Shown: piece after piece, positions 8,468-16,465 of the stretch
Layout of the letters: the number at the start of each line of letters is the position of its first letter
How positions within the stretch are numbered: the first letter of the stretch is position 1
DNA from: Herbaspirillum sp. meg3
Lineage (GTDB): Bacteria > Pseudomonadota > Gammaproteobacteria > Burkholderiales > Burkholderiaceae_D
Length of the DNA stretch: 64,000 nucleotides
Direction of reading: 5' to 3'
NCBI RefSeq assembly: GCF_002257565.1
Contig: NZ_CP022736.1
Location: forward strand, 2,108,001-2,172,000
The notes under the pieces: generated by a model
Database searches by the model: none
Told to the model about the DNA's origin: nothing
The model's input: the letters and a program-made list of their open reading frames with translations, nothing else
Position numbers and translations under genes: made by a program

Positions 8468-8734
8468 ATGAGTTATGTGGTTTCACTAAAAGAGGTCGAC
8501 GCGCACTGGGGCTTCACCGACCGATTCTCGGAAGAGGATCGCGATGCTCTGCTCTCAGCCACAATAGGGGATGAATTTAAGATCAATGGCGGCTCCGCAA
8601 AATTAGATCAACGCGGAAACATGAATCTGTTTTTTGATTCGAACGCCGGACGCCGTCACCATGAGGTGGATTACGAGGAACTCCGTCAACAATTGCTTAA
8701 CCCTGATACGGTTAAGCTCTACACCAGCTACTAA
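8468..8734 (+). CDS. small hypothetical acidic protein
   Basis: 88 aa from the ATG at 8468, preceded by ACGGAG at 8454-8459. A longer in-frame opening to 8348 lacks a ribosome site. The protein is acidic, begins with a beta-like segment (MSYVVSLKEVDAHWGF) and has no membrane helix or Cys. It follows the replication gene where filamentous-phage modules carry the ssDNA-binding protein, but no similarity to that family was seen. Function unknown. Confidence 0.6.
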   Translation: MSYVVSLKEVDAHWGFTDRFSEEDRDALLSATIGDEFKINGGSAKLDQRGNMNLFFDSNAGRRHHEVDYEELRQQLLNPDTVKLYTSY

Positions 8735-8748
8735 GGACGGGGCATACA

Positions 8749-8874
8749 ATGAGCACCCAACGATCGGTGCCTGTACTAGCCGAGCATCGCGGCAAGCGTC
8801 GCAATTTAGCCTCGGCGATCAACTTGTCTAAGTTGGAAAGTTGTCACGAAACTCAGGTGGGCAATCGGGACTAG
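8749..8874 (+). CDS. 41-codon ORF, possible truncated gene
   Basis: Starts 14 bp after the previous stop with AAGGACGGGG as ribosome site. The product begins MSTQRSVPVL and is rich in Arg/Lys; its opening resembles that of the 134-aa protein encoded at 10328 (MSTHTEIPLARRR). The last 47 bp overlap the 3' end of the convergent DUF4238 gene. The ORF may be the front of a gene whose remainder was replaced when the DUF4238 segment was inserted. Confidence 0.4.
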   Translation: MSTQRSVPVLAEHRGKRRNLASAINLSKLESCHETQVGNRD

Positions 8875-9841
8875 TCCAACTATGCTTTTCCTCCGGATCA
8901 GGATGAAGTGCTTCCCACGAGTCAGCAGATGGCTCGCTAGCCTCAAACCATAGGGCTCGTGTTTCTTTGCTGCGAGCCACGACGGTGGTTGGGGCAAAGG
9001 CGACGTGCCGGTGATTTACGGTATCCACCCAGTCTGAGGAAACATCCGAGTAGAGCGGGCCGATGGGGCGATGCGTGAAGAGGAGGCACTGCTCTGGGGA
9101 AATCGGCAGCGTGATTTCAATGTCAGGATTTTTCAGACCGACGGCACGTTCGAACGGATGCCGACGATAGGCAGTGGGATCACACCATGTCGCTGGAGCA
9201 TCGGTGGTGAGGAATCCAAGAGGATCACATGCGCAAAGCACGGTCTTATGCATACCAAGCAACGTTGGAAGGATCACATCGACCGCTTGATCGAGCAGAG
9301 TTGTAGTCGTCGTTTCCTTCAGATTGTCGAAGTCTCCTGGTTGAGGAGTGTAGGTGTTCGGCCGGTTAGCGTGAGGATGAAGTATTGGTTCTACAGTTCT
9401 GCTTTCCCAGTCGGGGCCTGCGGCCTTCTCATACATCGCTTTCAACTCCTCCATGTGACCGAGGAAGTGATTGCGGCTTGCGGCGGTACGGGTATATGCC
9501 GTCGCAGCAAACAAGCATGCCCAAAACCAGTCCTCTTCAGTAAGGGCGCGTTTGAAGTTGAACTTGCTCGTTCTGACCTTCGTAAAGTTCGACTCTATGG
9601 TTCCTAGACCATGCTCAAGCCGGAGGTCATGAGTGCCATCGGGAGCCGTCAGCGTGTACATATCTGATTCACGAAAGATCTTCTCGGGCGCCTTGGCCTT
9701 TGGGTTTTCACCCTTCTTATCAAACAGCCAAACGTAAGGAGTGTTCTTGCTGGTCTTCGGCGCCGAAGGATCCAGCCAAGCTTTCAGATAGCATGCTGGG
9801 ACGAAATGCTGCCTTCGCTGTTCATATTTCTTTCGCTTCAT
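8828..9841 (-). CDS. DUF4238 domain protein
   Basis: 337 aa from the ATG at 9841 (a TTG at 9856 is possible). The N-terminal QRRQHFVPACYLKAW, a predicted strand with LFDKKG, an aromatic-rich middle (WFWACLFAATAYTRT) and the conserved GFLTTDAPA-type segment fit DUF4238. Family members are scattered in accessory regions and some lie near defence genes; their activity is not established. It is oriented against the neighbouring genes of the replication module and appears to be inserted cargo, since ORFs with similar N-termini stand on either side (8749 and 10328). Confidence 0.8.
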   Translation of the reverse strand: MKRKKYEQRRQHFVPACYLKAWLDPSAPKTSKNTPYVWLFDKKGENPKAKAPEKIFRESDMYTLTAPDGTHDLRLEHGLGTIESNFTKVRTSKFNFKRALTEEDWFWACLFAATAYTRTAASRNHFLGHMEELKAMYEKAAGPDWESRTVEPILHPHANRPNTYTPQPGDFDNLKETTTTTLLDQAVDVILPTLLGMHKTVLCACDPLGFLTTDAPATWCDPTAYRRHPFERAVGLKNPDIEITLPISPEQCLLFTHRPIGPLYSDVSSDWVDTVNHRHVAFAPTTVVARSKETRALWFEASEPSADSWEALHPDPEEKHSWTSPDCPPEFRDNFPT

Positions 9842-10327
9842 AATCTTGGGGCCCAAAGAAAGTTGTTCTTGCGGAGATGTGTACTACGCTACGTCAAGAG
9901 GCTGCTTCCCGTGGACTGTTTCTGGCCGGATGCAGGTCATAGAGAACTCCAACCCATCTGACAGCTAGTGTGAGATAAGGTCTGAACTGCTGACTCTTTG
10001 TGAAAGGGGTTATCAACTACATAGTTAGCATCGCCAATACAATCGTTTTTAACAACCACTAAACCGCAGATCCCACTCGCCGATAGCACTTCAACACTCC
10101 GCAGGTCATCCTGCAGCACTTTTCACCTCTAAACCACCACCGGATTTTATAGTCATTTTCCGCTCGGATCTTGCGACTACAGCCGAGTATCACTTGGATC
10201 ACACCCGCCACACTAGGCTGCGAGACGATCCGGTAGATACCCACTGAACCGGCACCAGTCTAACCGTCACACTTCCCACGTAGACAACGCACAGTGCAGC
10301 CCTGCAAGCAGTTAGACCGGTTTAAGT
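9842..10327. other. gene-free stretch with second copy of the replication-leader repeat
   Basis: About 490 bp without a convincing ORF. It holds 10028-10058, a 27/31 match to 7057-7087, the leader of the replication gene. Here the start codon position reads ACTAAA, so no gene follows. The stretch may be the remains of a duplicated or earlier replication module. Confidence 0.5.
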
Positions 10328-10732
10328 ATGAGTACCCACACCGAGATACCCCTAGCTCGACGTAGAGCCGGCCAGAGACCCCGACAAGCCATGAACGCCG
10401 CAGAACCGGTGAAGGTCCATACGCAATTTCAAGCGATGGTAAACATCACGGAGAAACCGGACATGGGCAAACTCATCGCTGCAATACTCAGGTTGTTTAA
10501 ACCTGCACCACCGCCAGCCTCTCCTGAGCCGCTGGAACTGTCAGCCGAAGCCAGCGGATTCTACGATGCCTTTGCTAGGCGCTTAGTAGAGGTCACGCCG
10601 CCAGAAGTGCTTGCGCAACCCGGCACGCTGATTCTCAACGAGACGATTGCTGCGGTTCTGGACGAGTTGGTACGCTCGGAGAAGCACCATGCCAGGGCAG
10701 TACGGTACCGGTCGTGCTGGACTCCCGTTTAA
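10328..10732 (+). CDS. hypothetical protein, 134 aa
   Basis: Arg-rich N-terminus (ARRRAGQRPRQ), then a Pro-rich linker (FKPAPPPASPEPLEL) and a helical C-terminal half (FYDAFARRLVEVTPPEVLAQ). No membrane segment or known motif was identified. The opening resembles the 41-codon ORF at 8749. No strong ribosome site precedes the ATG at 10328, so an internal start is possible. Likely part of the element's own module rather than cargo; function unknown. Confidence 0.45.
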   Translation: MSTHTEIPLARRRAGQRPRQAMNAAEPVKVHTQFQAMVNITEKPDMGKLIAAILRLFKPAPPPASPEPLELSAEASGFYDAFARRLVEVTPPEVLAQPGTLILNETIAAVLDELVRSEKHHARAVRYRSCWTPV

Positions 10733-10845
10733 GCGCGCCTAGCGCACATGAGGCAGGTCGGTGTTGCTCGACTAGTGCAAATGGCTAGGACTGCCAGCGT
10801 GGCCTGCTGGTAGCCCATGCGTTCCGGAATGTTTCGATGCAAACG

Positions 10846-11424
10846 TTATTTGCCTTTGCTCTTTTTTCGATCATAAATAGAGAGCGAAATCAACACAGCA
10901 AAGGAAATCAACCATACATATAACATCGAAAATCCTGTAAACATATTCACAAATATACCCGCCCACAATACGACAAAGAACGACCAAAGTGCGCGACGGC
11001 TGATAGGCGCTTGTCCATTTTTCTCCTCCCGCTCTTTCTTCCAAGCGAACAGTTGCTTGTACAACGAACGAATTCCGATAATCAGCCCTGCAGTAATTGC
11101 AAGCTGAATAATTTCGACAGAGTCATTGGTAATTCCAAGGCGCGAACATACACTGCGAACTGCATCAGCTCCCCAAAACCACATCACCACACATATATAG
11201 ACAGTCAGGATCCATGTCCAGAATGCTGGCCAATTCGCAGGCCCATATGCCATTGGTGCTCGCGGTCTAGAATTTGCTACTTTCGTTGCTGCGGCAAAAT
11301 ATGAATCAGAAGGGTTTACACCTGCGCTCATCTGTTCTGCGCTGCTTCCCAGGCTACTACTGTCAATAAATGTCCCCCGATTGTCTCGGGTAAATCCTTC
11401 GGTATCTTTATAGTCGCTAGACAT
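10846..11424 (-). CDS. small multi-pass membrane protein
   Basis: 192 aa from the ATG at 11424, preceded on its strand by GGAGTG; the longer opening to 11520 lacks a site. A hydrophilic N-terminal third of about 75 residues (Ser/Asp-rich, no hydrophobic stretch) is followed by about four hydrophobic helices (WPAFWTWILTVYICVVMWF; IIQLAITAGLIIGI; ALWSFFVVLWAGIFVNMF; LYVWLISFAVLISL). The C-terminus is basic (YDRKKSKGK). No family recognised. It is alone on this strand at the left edge of the defence-type cargo. Confidence 0.65.
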   Translation of the reverse strand: MSSDYKDTEGFTRDNRGTFIDSSSLGSSAEQMSAGVNPSDSYFAAATKVANSRPRAPMAYGPANWPAFWTWILTVYICVVMWFWGADAVRSVCSRLGITNDSVEIIQLAITAGLIIGIRSLYKQLFAWKKEREEKNGQAPISRRALWSFFVVLWAGIFVNMFTGFSMLYVWLISFAVLISLSIYDRKKSKGK

Positions 11425-11660
11425 TCGCACTCCGTTTTTTTTGAATTGATGTAGTCCGCTTAAAAAACTTCCTCTGCATAATACAAGAGAAAAATGCACC
11501 TTTGTGGGTTGCTGAGGCACTGTGCATTGGACAGCAACAAACGCTCAATCTCTAGAACTGACAGTCATTCACGTACTACCAAGAAGGTTTGGAGTGTCCA
11601 TGGCGCTGAAGCCAAGTCTCCGGATATGATTGGCGTTCGGTACTCCATTTTCGTGCTCAG

Positions 11661-12281
11661 ATGACGACAGATTATAAAAATACCCCGCGATCATTACGTG
11701 CCTCGGAAGCCATTGCAGACCGCGTTTCGAAGATCAACGAACCGCACGTTGCGGAGCTAACCAATTACGTCGGGCTGCTGCGACAACGATTCCCTAATTC
11801 TTGGGAGTTTCCCGATTTTGATCCTTACGACGGCGGGCAAGAAGCCAAACTCTTGTTTCTGTTGGAGAAGCCGGGGCCGATGACTTCCGCCAATGGAGGG
11901 AGTGGATCTGGATTTATTTCGAGGAACAACGACGACCCCACAGCTGCGGCAGTCTTCGATTTCATGGTTAAAGCAGGAATCCCACGAGAGCGCACGGTTC
12001 TGTGGAACACGGTGCCAGGTTGGAACGGCAGTATCAAAATGTCCCAACAGGAACGTCGTGAGGGCCGGGCTGAACTTCCAACACTTATAAATTTGCTGCC
12101 AAAGCTCAGGGGAGTTGTGCTGGTCGGGCGCCAAGCACAACGAGCCACGAAACAGATTCTGGAACTGAACGTGCCAGTTTTCCTGTCTAGTCATCCTTCA
12201 ACTAAAGTGAGGTCTATTAATCCGCATCTCTGGAACGACATTCCGTTTCGTTGGGAGTCGGCTTTCGAGGCAATCGGGTAA
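11661..12281 (+). CDS. uracil-DNA glycosylase-like fold protein
   Basis: 206 aa. Segments match the UDG-like superfamily: strand plus motif 1 (LLFLLEKPGPM, then FISRNNDDPTA), a core strand ending NTVPGWNG, a central strand VVLVGRQAQ, and the C-terminal motif SSHPS where UDGs have HPS/HPSP. It is short and lacks the Cys ligands of 4Fe-4S UDGs, so it is not a paralogue of the core glycosylase at 39835. Catalytic activity is uncertain because the motif 1 water-activating residue cannot be assigned. It ends 74 bp before an OLD-family nuclease gene on the same strand; the two probably form one unit. Confidence 0.75.
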   Translation: MTTDYKNTPRSLRASEAIADRVSKINEPHVAELTNYVGLLRQRFPNSWEFPDFDPYDGGQEAKLLFLLEKPGPMTSANGGSGSGFISRNNDDPTAAAVFDFMVKAGIPRERTVLWNTVPGWNGSIKMSQQERREGRAELPTLINLLPKLRGVVLVGRQAQRATKQILELNVPVFLSSHPSTKVRSINPHLWNDIPFRWESAFEAIG

Positions 12282-12355
12282 TTAATCGGCATGACCGTCC
12301 GCAACCGACCAGAGGCAAACACTGCCTAATACTTAAAGAAAAATCAGGAACGCAT

Positions 12356-14107
12356 ATGCGACTTTCAGAAGTTACGATTACGAATTTTTGTTCATGTCAT
12401 GATTTGACCATTCCGTTGGCTGGATTCAACCCAATTGTTGGGTATAACAACTCAGGAAAGTCTAACATTCTGCGAGCAATCAATTGGTTGCTCAAAAAAG
12501 TGGTTCAGCCGGCGCACATGTTCCATGACGTAAACGAGCGCATGTGGGTAGCTGGTGTAATTGATAACGTAAACCTAGCACTGTTGCCACAGAACCAGCA
12601 GCAGGCGGTGGCACCATTTTTGAATGGGGGAGCACTGAAAGTCAGACGGATCCAACCTTCGCCCGGCTGCTCTGCGAATCAGGTCAAAGTCGAGGTATTC
12701 GACTATGCAACCAACAACTGGTCCGACAATCCCGCGGGGCTCGACAACGCGCTGGCAGTCTTGTTTCCCGAGCCGCTCTACATTGAGGCGATGGAAAACG
12801 CCGGTGAAGATATTGGCAAGTTTGGTGCAAAGAACACCATTGGTTTATTGCTTAAACAGGTGCTCGCGCAGATTCAAGCTCAGAATGCGCCGGCGATTGC
12901 CGCTATGCAAGTCGCTTTCTCCCAAGTGTCGACCTTTCTTTCGGGGCAGCACCGGTTGGCCGAGCTTGCCACGTTCGAGACCAATGCAAGCAACGCCATC
13001 ACTTCCTTCTTTCCCGGACTGTCTCTGCACCTGAACTTTGCGACGCCGAGCATCGAGGAAATTTTTAAGACCTCCACAGTGACTTTATCAGACTCTGAAG
13101 GGAGTCCTCGCCCAATATCGTCATTGGGGCATGGTGCACAGCGCAGTGCGCAAATGGCGCTTATCAAGCTGCTTGCCGACATGACGAGCGCGACCGGAGG
13201 TAATCCAGGCGGCACCATCGTACTTCTGATCGACGAACCAGAACTGTGCCTACATCCGCAGGCGGTGGAGTTGCTGCGGGAATCCCTGCTGCTGCTATCT
13301 ACTCAAAACTTCCAGGTCATCTTCTCTACGCATTCGCCACTGCTCATAGGGCATACGCATGCGTTACAGACCCTTATGGTCTACAAGGGAGCTAACAATC
13401 GTACGGTGGCGCGCCAGAAGCTGCAGTCGGCGGCAGATGCGCTGAATGCTAACCCGGCTCAGACCGAGGCGGTGTTTTCGCTGCAAGCAGCGACACATAT
13501 ATTATTTTCCGAGAAAGTCTTGTTGGTGGAGGGTAAGACTGAAATGATGTTGGTGCCATCAATCTACCAGACTGTAAAGGGGCGCTCCTATATGCACGAC
13601 AGAGGTTGCCTAGTCTCTGGTTCCAGCAGTTCTTCGCTCCTGCCGATGATGGCCATTCTGCGCGCGGTGGGCTACGCACCCAAGGCCCTCGCAGACTTGG
13701 ATTTCGCCTTCAAAGTGGCTACGAATTCCGGGCTGCTTTCCACTACCGATCCAGATATCTTGGCTTGCAAGACATGGTTTACCGCCAACGCTGCGCAACT
13801 CAACGTGTTTCTAGGCGCTGACGGACTTCCGACCAAACAAAGCCCTCAAGGTGTGTGGTCGGCCCTGAAACCCGCTGAGGTCTTCGAGCTGATGGCACAA
13901 GCAATGGCGGCTGAAGTAGATCGTATTGTGACCTCCTTGCGCGCACATAGCATCTGGCTTTGGTCCGGTGGGGCCATCGAAGCCCACCTCGGAATCCAAA
14001 AGAACAATCCTGCCCGTATTGGCTTCATCAACACTGCGCGGTTGAATGGCAACCTGAATCACGCGATTTCGCCGCAGACCTTGGTGGACTTGGCGCACTG
14101 GATGTGA
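12356..14107 (+). CDS. OLD-family ATPase-TOPRIM endonuclease
   Basis: 583 aa from the ATG at 12356, with AGGAA just upstream; the frame is open to 12251 but those codons overlap the previous gene. N-terminal ABC/SMC-like ATPase: Walker A GYNNSGKS (residues 29-36), Walker B VLLIDEPELCLHP (Asp293/Glu294) and switch His in FSTHSP. The C-terminal TOPRIM domain has VLLVEGKTE (Glu392) and the DLD pair (Asp447/Asp449), the metal-binding acidic residues of OLD nucleases. The architecture matches class 1 OLD proteins (also GajA of Gabija), DNA-cleaving enzymes used in phage defence. No UvrD-like GajB gene follows, and a UDG-like gene precedes, so this is not classical Gabija. Confidence 0.88.
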   Translation: MRLSEVTITNFCSCHDLTIPLAGFNPIVGYNNSGKSNILRAINWLLKKVVQPAHMFHDVNERMWVAGVIDNVNLALLPQNQQQAVAPFLNGGALKVRRIQPSPGCSANQVKVEVFDYATNNWSDNPAGLDNALAVLFPEPLYIEAMENAGEDIGKFGAKNTIGLLLKQVLAQIQAQNAPAIAAMQVAFSQVSTFLSGQHRLAELATFETNASNAITSFFPGLSLHLNFATPSIEEIFKTSTVTLSDSEGSPRPISSLGHGAQRSAQMALIKLLADMTSATGGNPGGTIVLLIDEPELCLHPQAVELLRESLLLLSTQNFQVIFSTHSPLLIGHTHALQTLMVYKGANNRTVARQKLQSAADALNANPAQTEAVFSLQAATHILFSEKVLLVEGKTEMMLVPSIYQTVKGRSYMHDRGCLVSGSSSSSLLPMMAILRAVGYAPKALADLDFAFKVATNSGLLSTTDPDILACKTWFTANAAQLNVFLGADGLPTKQSPQGVWSALKPAEVFELMAQAMAAEVDRIVTSLRAHSIWLWSGGAIEAHLGIQKNNPARIGFINTARLNGNLNHAISPQTLVDLAHWM

Positions 14108-14255
14108 ACGTATGTAATTTTCTAGAGCAATGTCAAGTTTACGACTAAACCCGATAGCGGATGACTCACCTTCGCCGTACGTTAAACTCCTCACTTCTGG
14201 GGACCGAAATGTACTCCAAGTATCCCGTCACGAATAATGAGCATATAACTTTTTC

Positions 14256-15278
14256 ATGCACTCAGACCAACATCCCGGCCGTCGCTTTGAAGAACTCGTG
14301 GCAGATTTGTTTAAGCGGATCCAAAAAGACAAAGTGATGTCTAACATCCAGCATCCTGGAGAATTAGGCCACGATTTCGAAGTAGATATTCTTTTTGGTA
14401 AATTGAACAATAGAACAGTGGTAGAGGTGAAACTCTACAGGTATTCATCTCCTCCACAGGTCGAAATTTTTGTCCGAGCACTGCGCCAAACTCAGCAAAT
14501 CAAACGCAATGCGAACGCGAAAAGAGGCATTCTCGTAATTGGCTGCCCGATGACACCAATGCTCGAGGACGCCACAAAAGCATATAGCGAAATTGAGGTG
14601 TGGGATGCGAACGCTATTTTTAAGTACGCATCTCCATTTTCAGACCTATTAAAAGAATTCGAGCGGTTATTCGAAGTCAGTGCGTCGTTGGTTTCGGAGC
14701 CCCAATGGCCGGAGCTAAGGAATGAGATTCAAGGCTTACCACCAAAGCATGGTGAGCAGATATCTAGCGAACTCAAGTCGATCGAACCTGGAAGGGATGG
14801 GGCAAAGTCATTTGAAGACGCAAGCATCAAAGCGCTTCAATATCTATTCGATTCCGATCTTCACGGCTGGTATGAACAACACGAAACTGAAGATGGATTA
14901 CATCGTCGTGACTTGATTTGCAGAATCCTCCCACAAGCCGAGGTGTGGCGCCTGATGCTTAATGACCTGCATAGCAGATACGTTGTCTTCGAATTCAAGA
15001 ATTATTCAGAGCCTATCACTCAGTACGAAGTGGTGACGACCGAGCGATATCTATATCCGTCTGCGCTTCGTAACGTTGCAGTCATTATTTCTCCAAAGGG
15101 ATGCGCCAAGTCAGCGGACAAAGTCATTAGCGGCGCTATGCGGGAGCACGGAAAACTTATCATCTCTCTGACGGTAGATGAATTGGAAAAACTTCTGGTT
15201 GGCAAAGACAATGGCGCCGATCCAAATACCTATCTTTTTCAGCGAGTGGACGATTTTCTTTTGAGTCTTGGGAGATAG
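14256..15278 (+). CDS. protein with two PD-(D/E)xK-like nuclease motifs
   Basis: 340 aa. The N-terminal domain has the restriction-endonuclease pattern: GRRFEELVADLF with Glu13, GHDFEVDILF with Asp44, then VVEVKLYRY with Glu57-x-Lys59. A second similar pattern lies in the C-terminal half: RRDLICRIL with Asp219, then VVFEFKNYS with Glu246-x-Lys248, followed by a Y-EVVTTERYLY helix and VAVIISPKG strand typical of Mrr/DUF-type restriction folds. The fold assignments are by motif only. It stands alone after the OLD gene (148 bp gap), with no methylase, so it may act on foreign or modified DNA. No clear ribosome site was seen. Confidence 0.7.
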   Translation: MHSDQHPGRRFEELVADLFKRIQKDKVMSNIQHPGELGHDFEVDILFGKLNNRTVVEVKLYRYSSPPQVEIFVRALRQTQQIKRNANAKRGILVIGCPMTPMLEDATKAYSEIEVWDANAIFKYASPFSDLLKEFERLFEVSASLVSEPQWPELRNEIQGLPPKHGEQISSELKSIEPGRDGAKSFEDASIKALQYLFDSDLHGWYEQHETEDGLHRRDLICRILPQAEVWRLMLNDLHSRYVVFEFKNYSEPITQYEVVTTERYLYPSALRNVAVIISPKGCAKSADKVISGAMREHGKLIISLTVDELEKLLVGKDNGADPNTYLFQRVDDFLLSLGR

Positions 15279-15401
15279 TTTAAATTACCGATTGGCGACT
15301 GCTCGATTCTAATACTACCCTTGGCAACAACGAGGCGGAAGCGATGGAGAATGTCTAATATCGGCCAGAAACCGTTCAACGGCCAGTGAAAATACGCCAT
15401 T

Positions 15402-15497
15402 GCTGACTATCGATAATGGTGCGTTTTCGATAGTTGACAATGACTTGCGTGAATTGCGATTTGATACCATTTGATGTCCGCATCGGCCAAGAACTGC
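15402..15497 (+). repeat. cargo-flanking hairpin repeat, copy 1
   Basis: Contains CTATCGA (15407-15413) and TCGATAG (15427-15433) as a 7-bp stem with a 13-nt loop, then an ATGTCCGCATCGGCCAAG-like tail. Aligned with 22046-22157, the first 42 nt differ at only about six positions, all transitions. The pair flanks the CHAT cargo block. Confidence 0.6.
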
Positions 15498-15548
15498 CAC
15501 TGGAAGTATGTGAAAAAAGACATGATTTCACTGGGCGCGTGGAATTGA

Positions 15549-15698
15549 GAGAAAATCGAAATTGAGCCCGAGGCCCTTCGACGGATTCATAGCGCTGGCA
15601 TTACACCAACGCTTATGCCTGACGTTGAGCGCCAAAATAGGATACGGCGCTATCAGAATGCGTTGGAAACGCTGGATGCGTTCGACGAATATGAATAA
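15549..15698 (+). pseudogene. possible C-terminal gene fragment
   Basis: Open for 49 codons after an in-frame TGA at 15546-15548, with protein-like composition (EPEALRRIHSAGITPTLMPD, then RRYQNALETLDAFDEYE). The frame continues upstream of the TGA to a GTG near 15510 (KKDMISLGAWN). There is no start codon with a ribosome site, so it may be the decayed end of a small gene. No homology recognised. Confidence 0.25.
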
Positions 15699-15913
15699 TT
15701 AAATGTCTGCTACGGCCAATATCAGTTAAGAGGAACGTTTCAAATGGTTCGCTTTCGGTCACATACGGGCTTTCGTGATACAAAGATCAGCATTACACCA
15801 AAAAAATTGTGAATTACCGCCTCCTCAGCATCATCTTTGCGTACTTATTAGATTCTTCTTGATATCTCATGCCACTAGTCTCCCCACCGTTGTATTGCGT
15901 CAGCTCAATCTGC

Positions 15914-16393
15914 ATGACGCGACCTGAATGGATACAAAGCGCCGGCTATGTCATCGCCGCAGTGGTGGCCGCTTTTTCCATCTTTAGTTACTTCTATACA
16001 CAGAAAAAACAGCGCTCTTTAGATATCGTGAAATTCTCTCTTGATCAGCACAGGCGACTTTTCGACGATGAAGTACTTTTCGAAATATTAAATCTGATCG
16101 ATTCAGAAGACACGGAACAACGCAAACTAGCTGCCCCCTCTATGGGCAACAAGAAAAGAAAATTGATCACGTTCTTTGAAGAGATGGTTCTTCTTGTGAG
16201 GGCAGGCTATATGTCAGAGGATTTCGCACTCTACATGTTTGGTTACTACGCCATGCAGGCCAGAAACAACCAGCACTTTATGACCGATATCAGCACTGAC
16301 CACGCTGACTTCGGGATTTTTTTCGATTTTGCAGAACAATATGACCAGAAAAAAGAAGTCATCAAAGTAAGCAGAGTTGGCATTACTCCATAA
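15914..16393 (+). CDS. single-helix membrane-anchored protein paired with CHAT protease
   Basis: 159 aa from the ATG at 15914 (an upstream in-frame ATG at 15869 would add 15 residues). One N-terminal hydrophobic helix (YVIAAVVAAFSIFSYFY, about residues 10-28) is followed by a basic stop-transfer region (TQKKQR) and a cytosolic, helical, acidic domain (RRLFDDEVLFEILNLIDSED). Such one-helix proteins (DUF4760-like in layout) are common beside effector genes. It precedes the TPR-CHAT gene by 72 bp on the same strand and could anchor it at the membrane or sense envelope damage. Confidence 0.65.
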   Translation: MTRPEWIQSAGYVIAAVVAAFSIFSYFYTQKKQRSLDIVKFSLDQHRRLFDDEVLFEILNLIDSEDTEQRKLAAPSMGNKKRKLITFFEEMVLLVRAGYMSEDFALYMFGYYAMQARNNQHFMTDISTDHADFGIFFDFAEQYDQKKEVIKVSRVGITP

Positions 16394-16465
16394 AAATGCG
16401 CGGAACGCTTTCAATATAGTTCGCTTTAGTCATTTCAACTTCGAAGTAGTACAGCCCGCATTTAT

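Larger units (their letters stand above)
15279..15913 (+). other. gene-poor stretch with hairpin repeats and a decayed ORF
   Basis: No intact gene. It holds a hairpin repeat at 15402-15497 that recurs at 22046-22157, and several related motifs of the form TGTCYGC..TCGGCCA (near 15352, 15474 and 15704). A short ORF-like fragment lies at 15549-15698. The region looks like a junction between cargo blocks. Confidence 0.5.

Noticed and set aside
8345..9000. 15-nt exact repeat TGGTTGGGGCAAAGG at 8345 and 8986
   Set aside because: One copy is within the DUF4238 coding region and the match does not extend; likely chance or too weak to interpret.
11661..14107. Calling the OLD gene Gabija gajA
   Set aside because: Gabija needs a UvrD-like GajB helicase next to it; the neighbours are a UDG-like gene and a nuclease-like gene.
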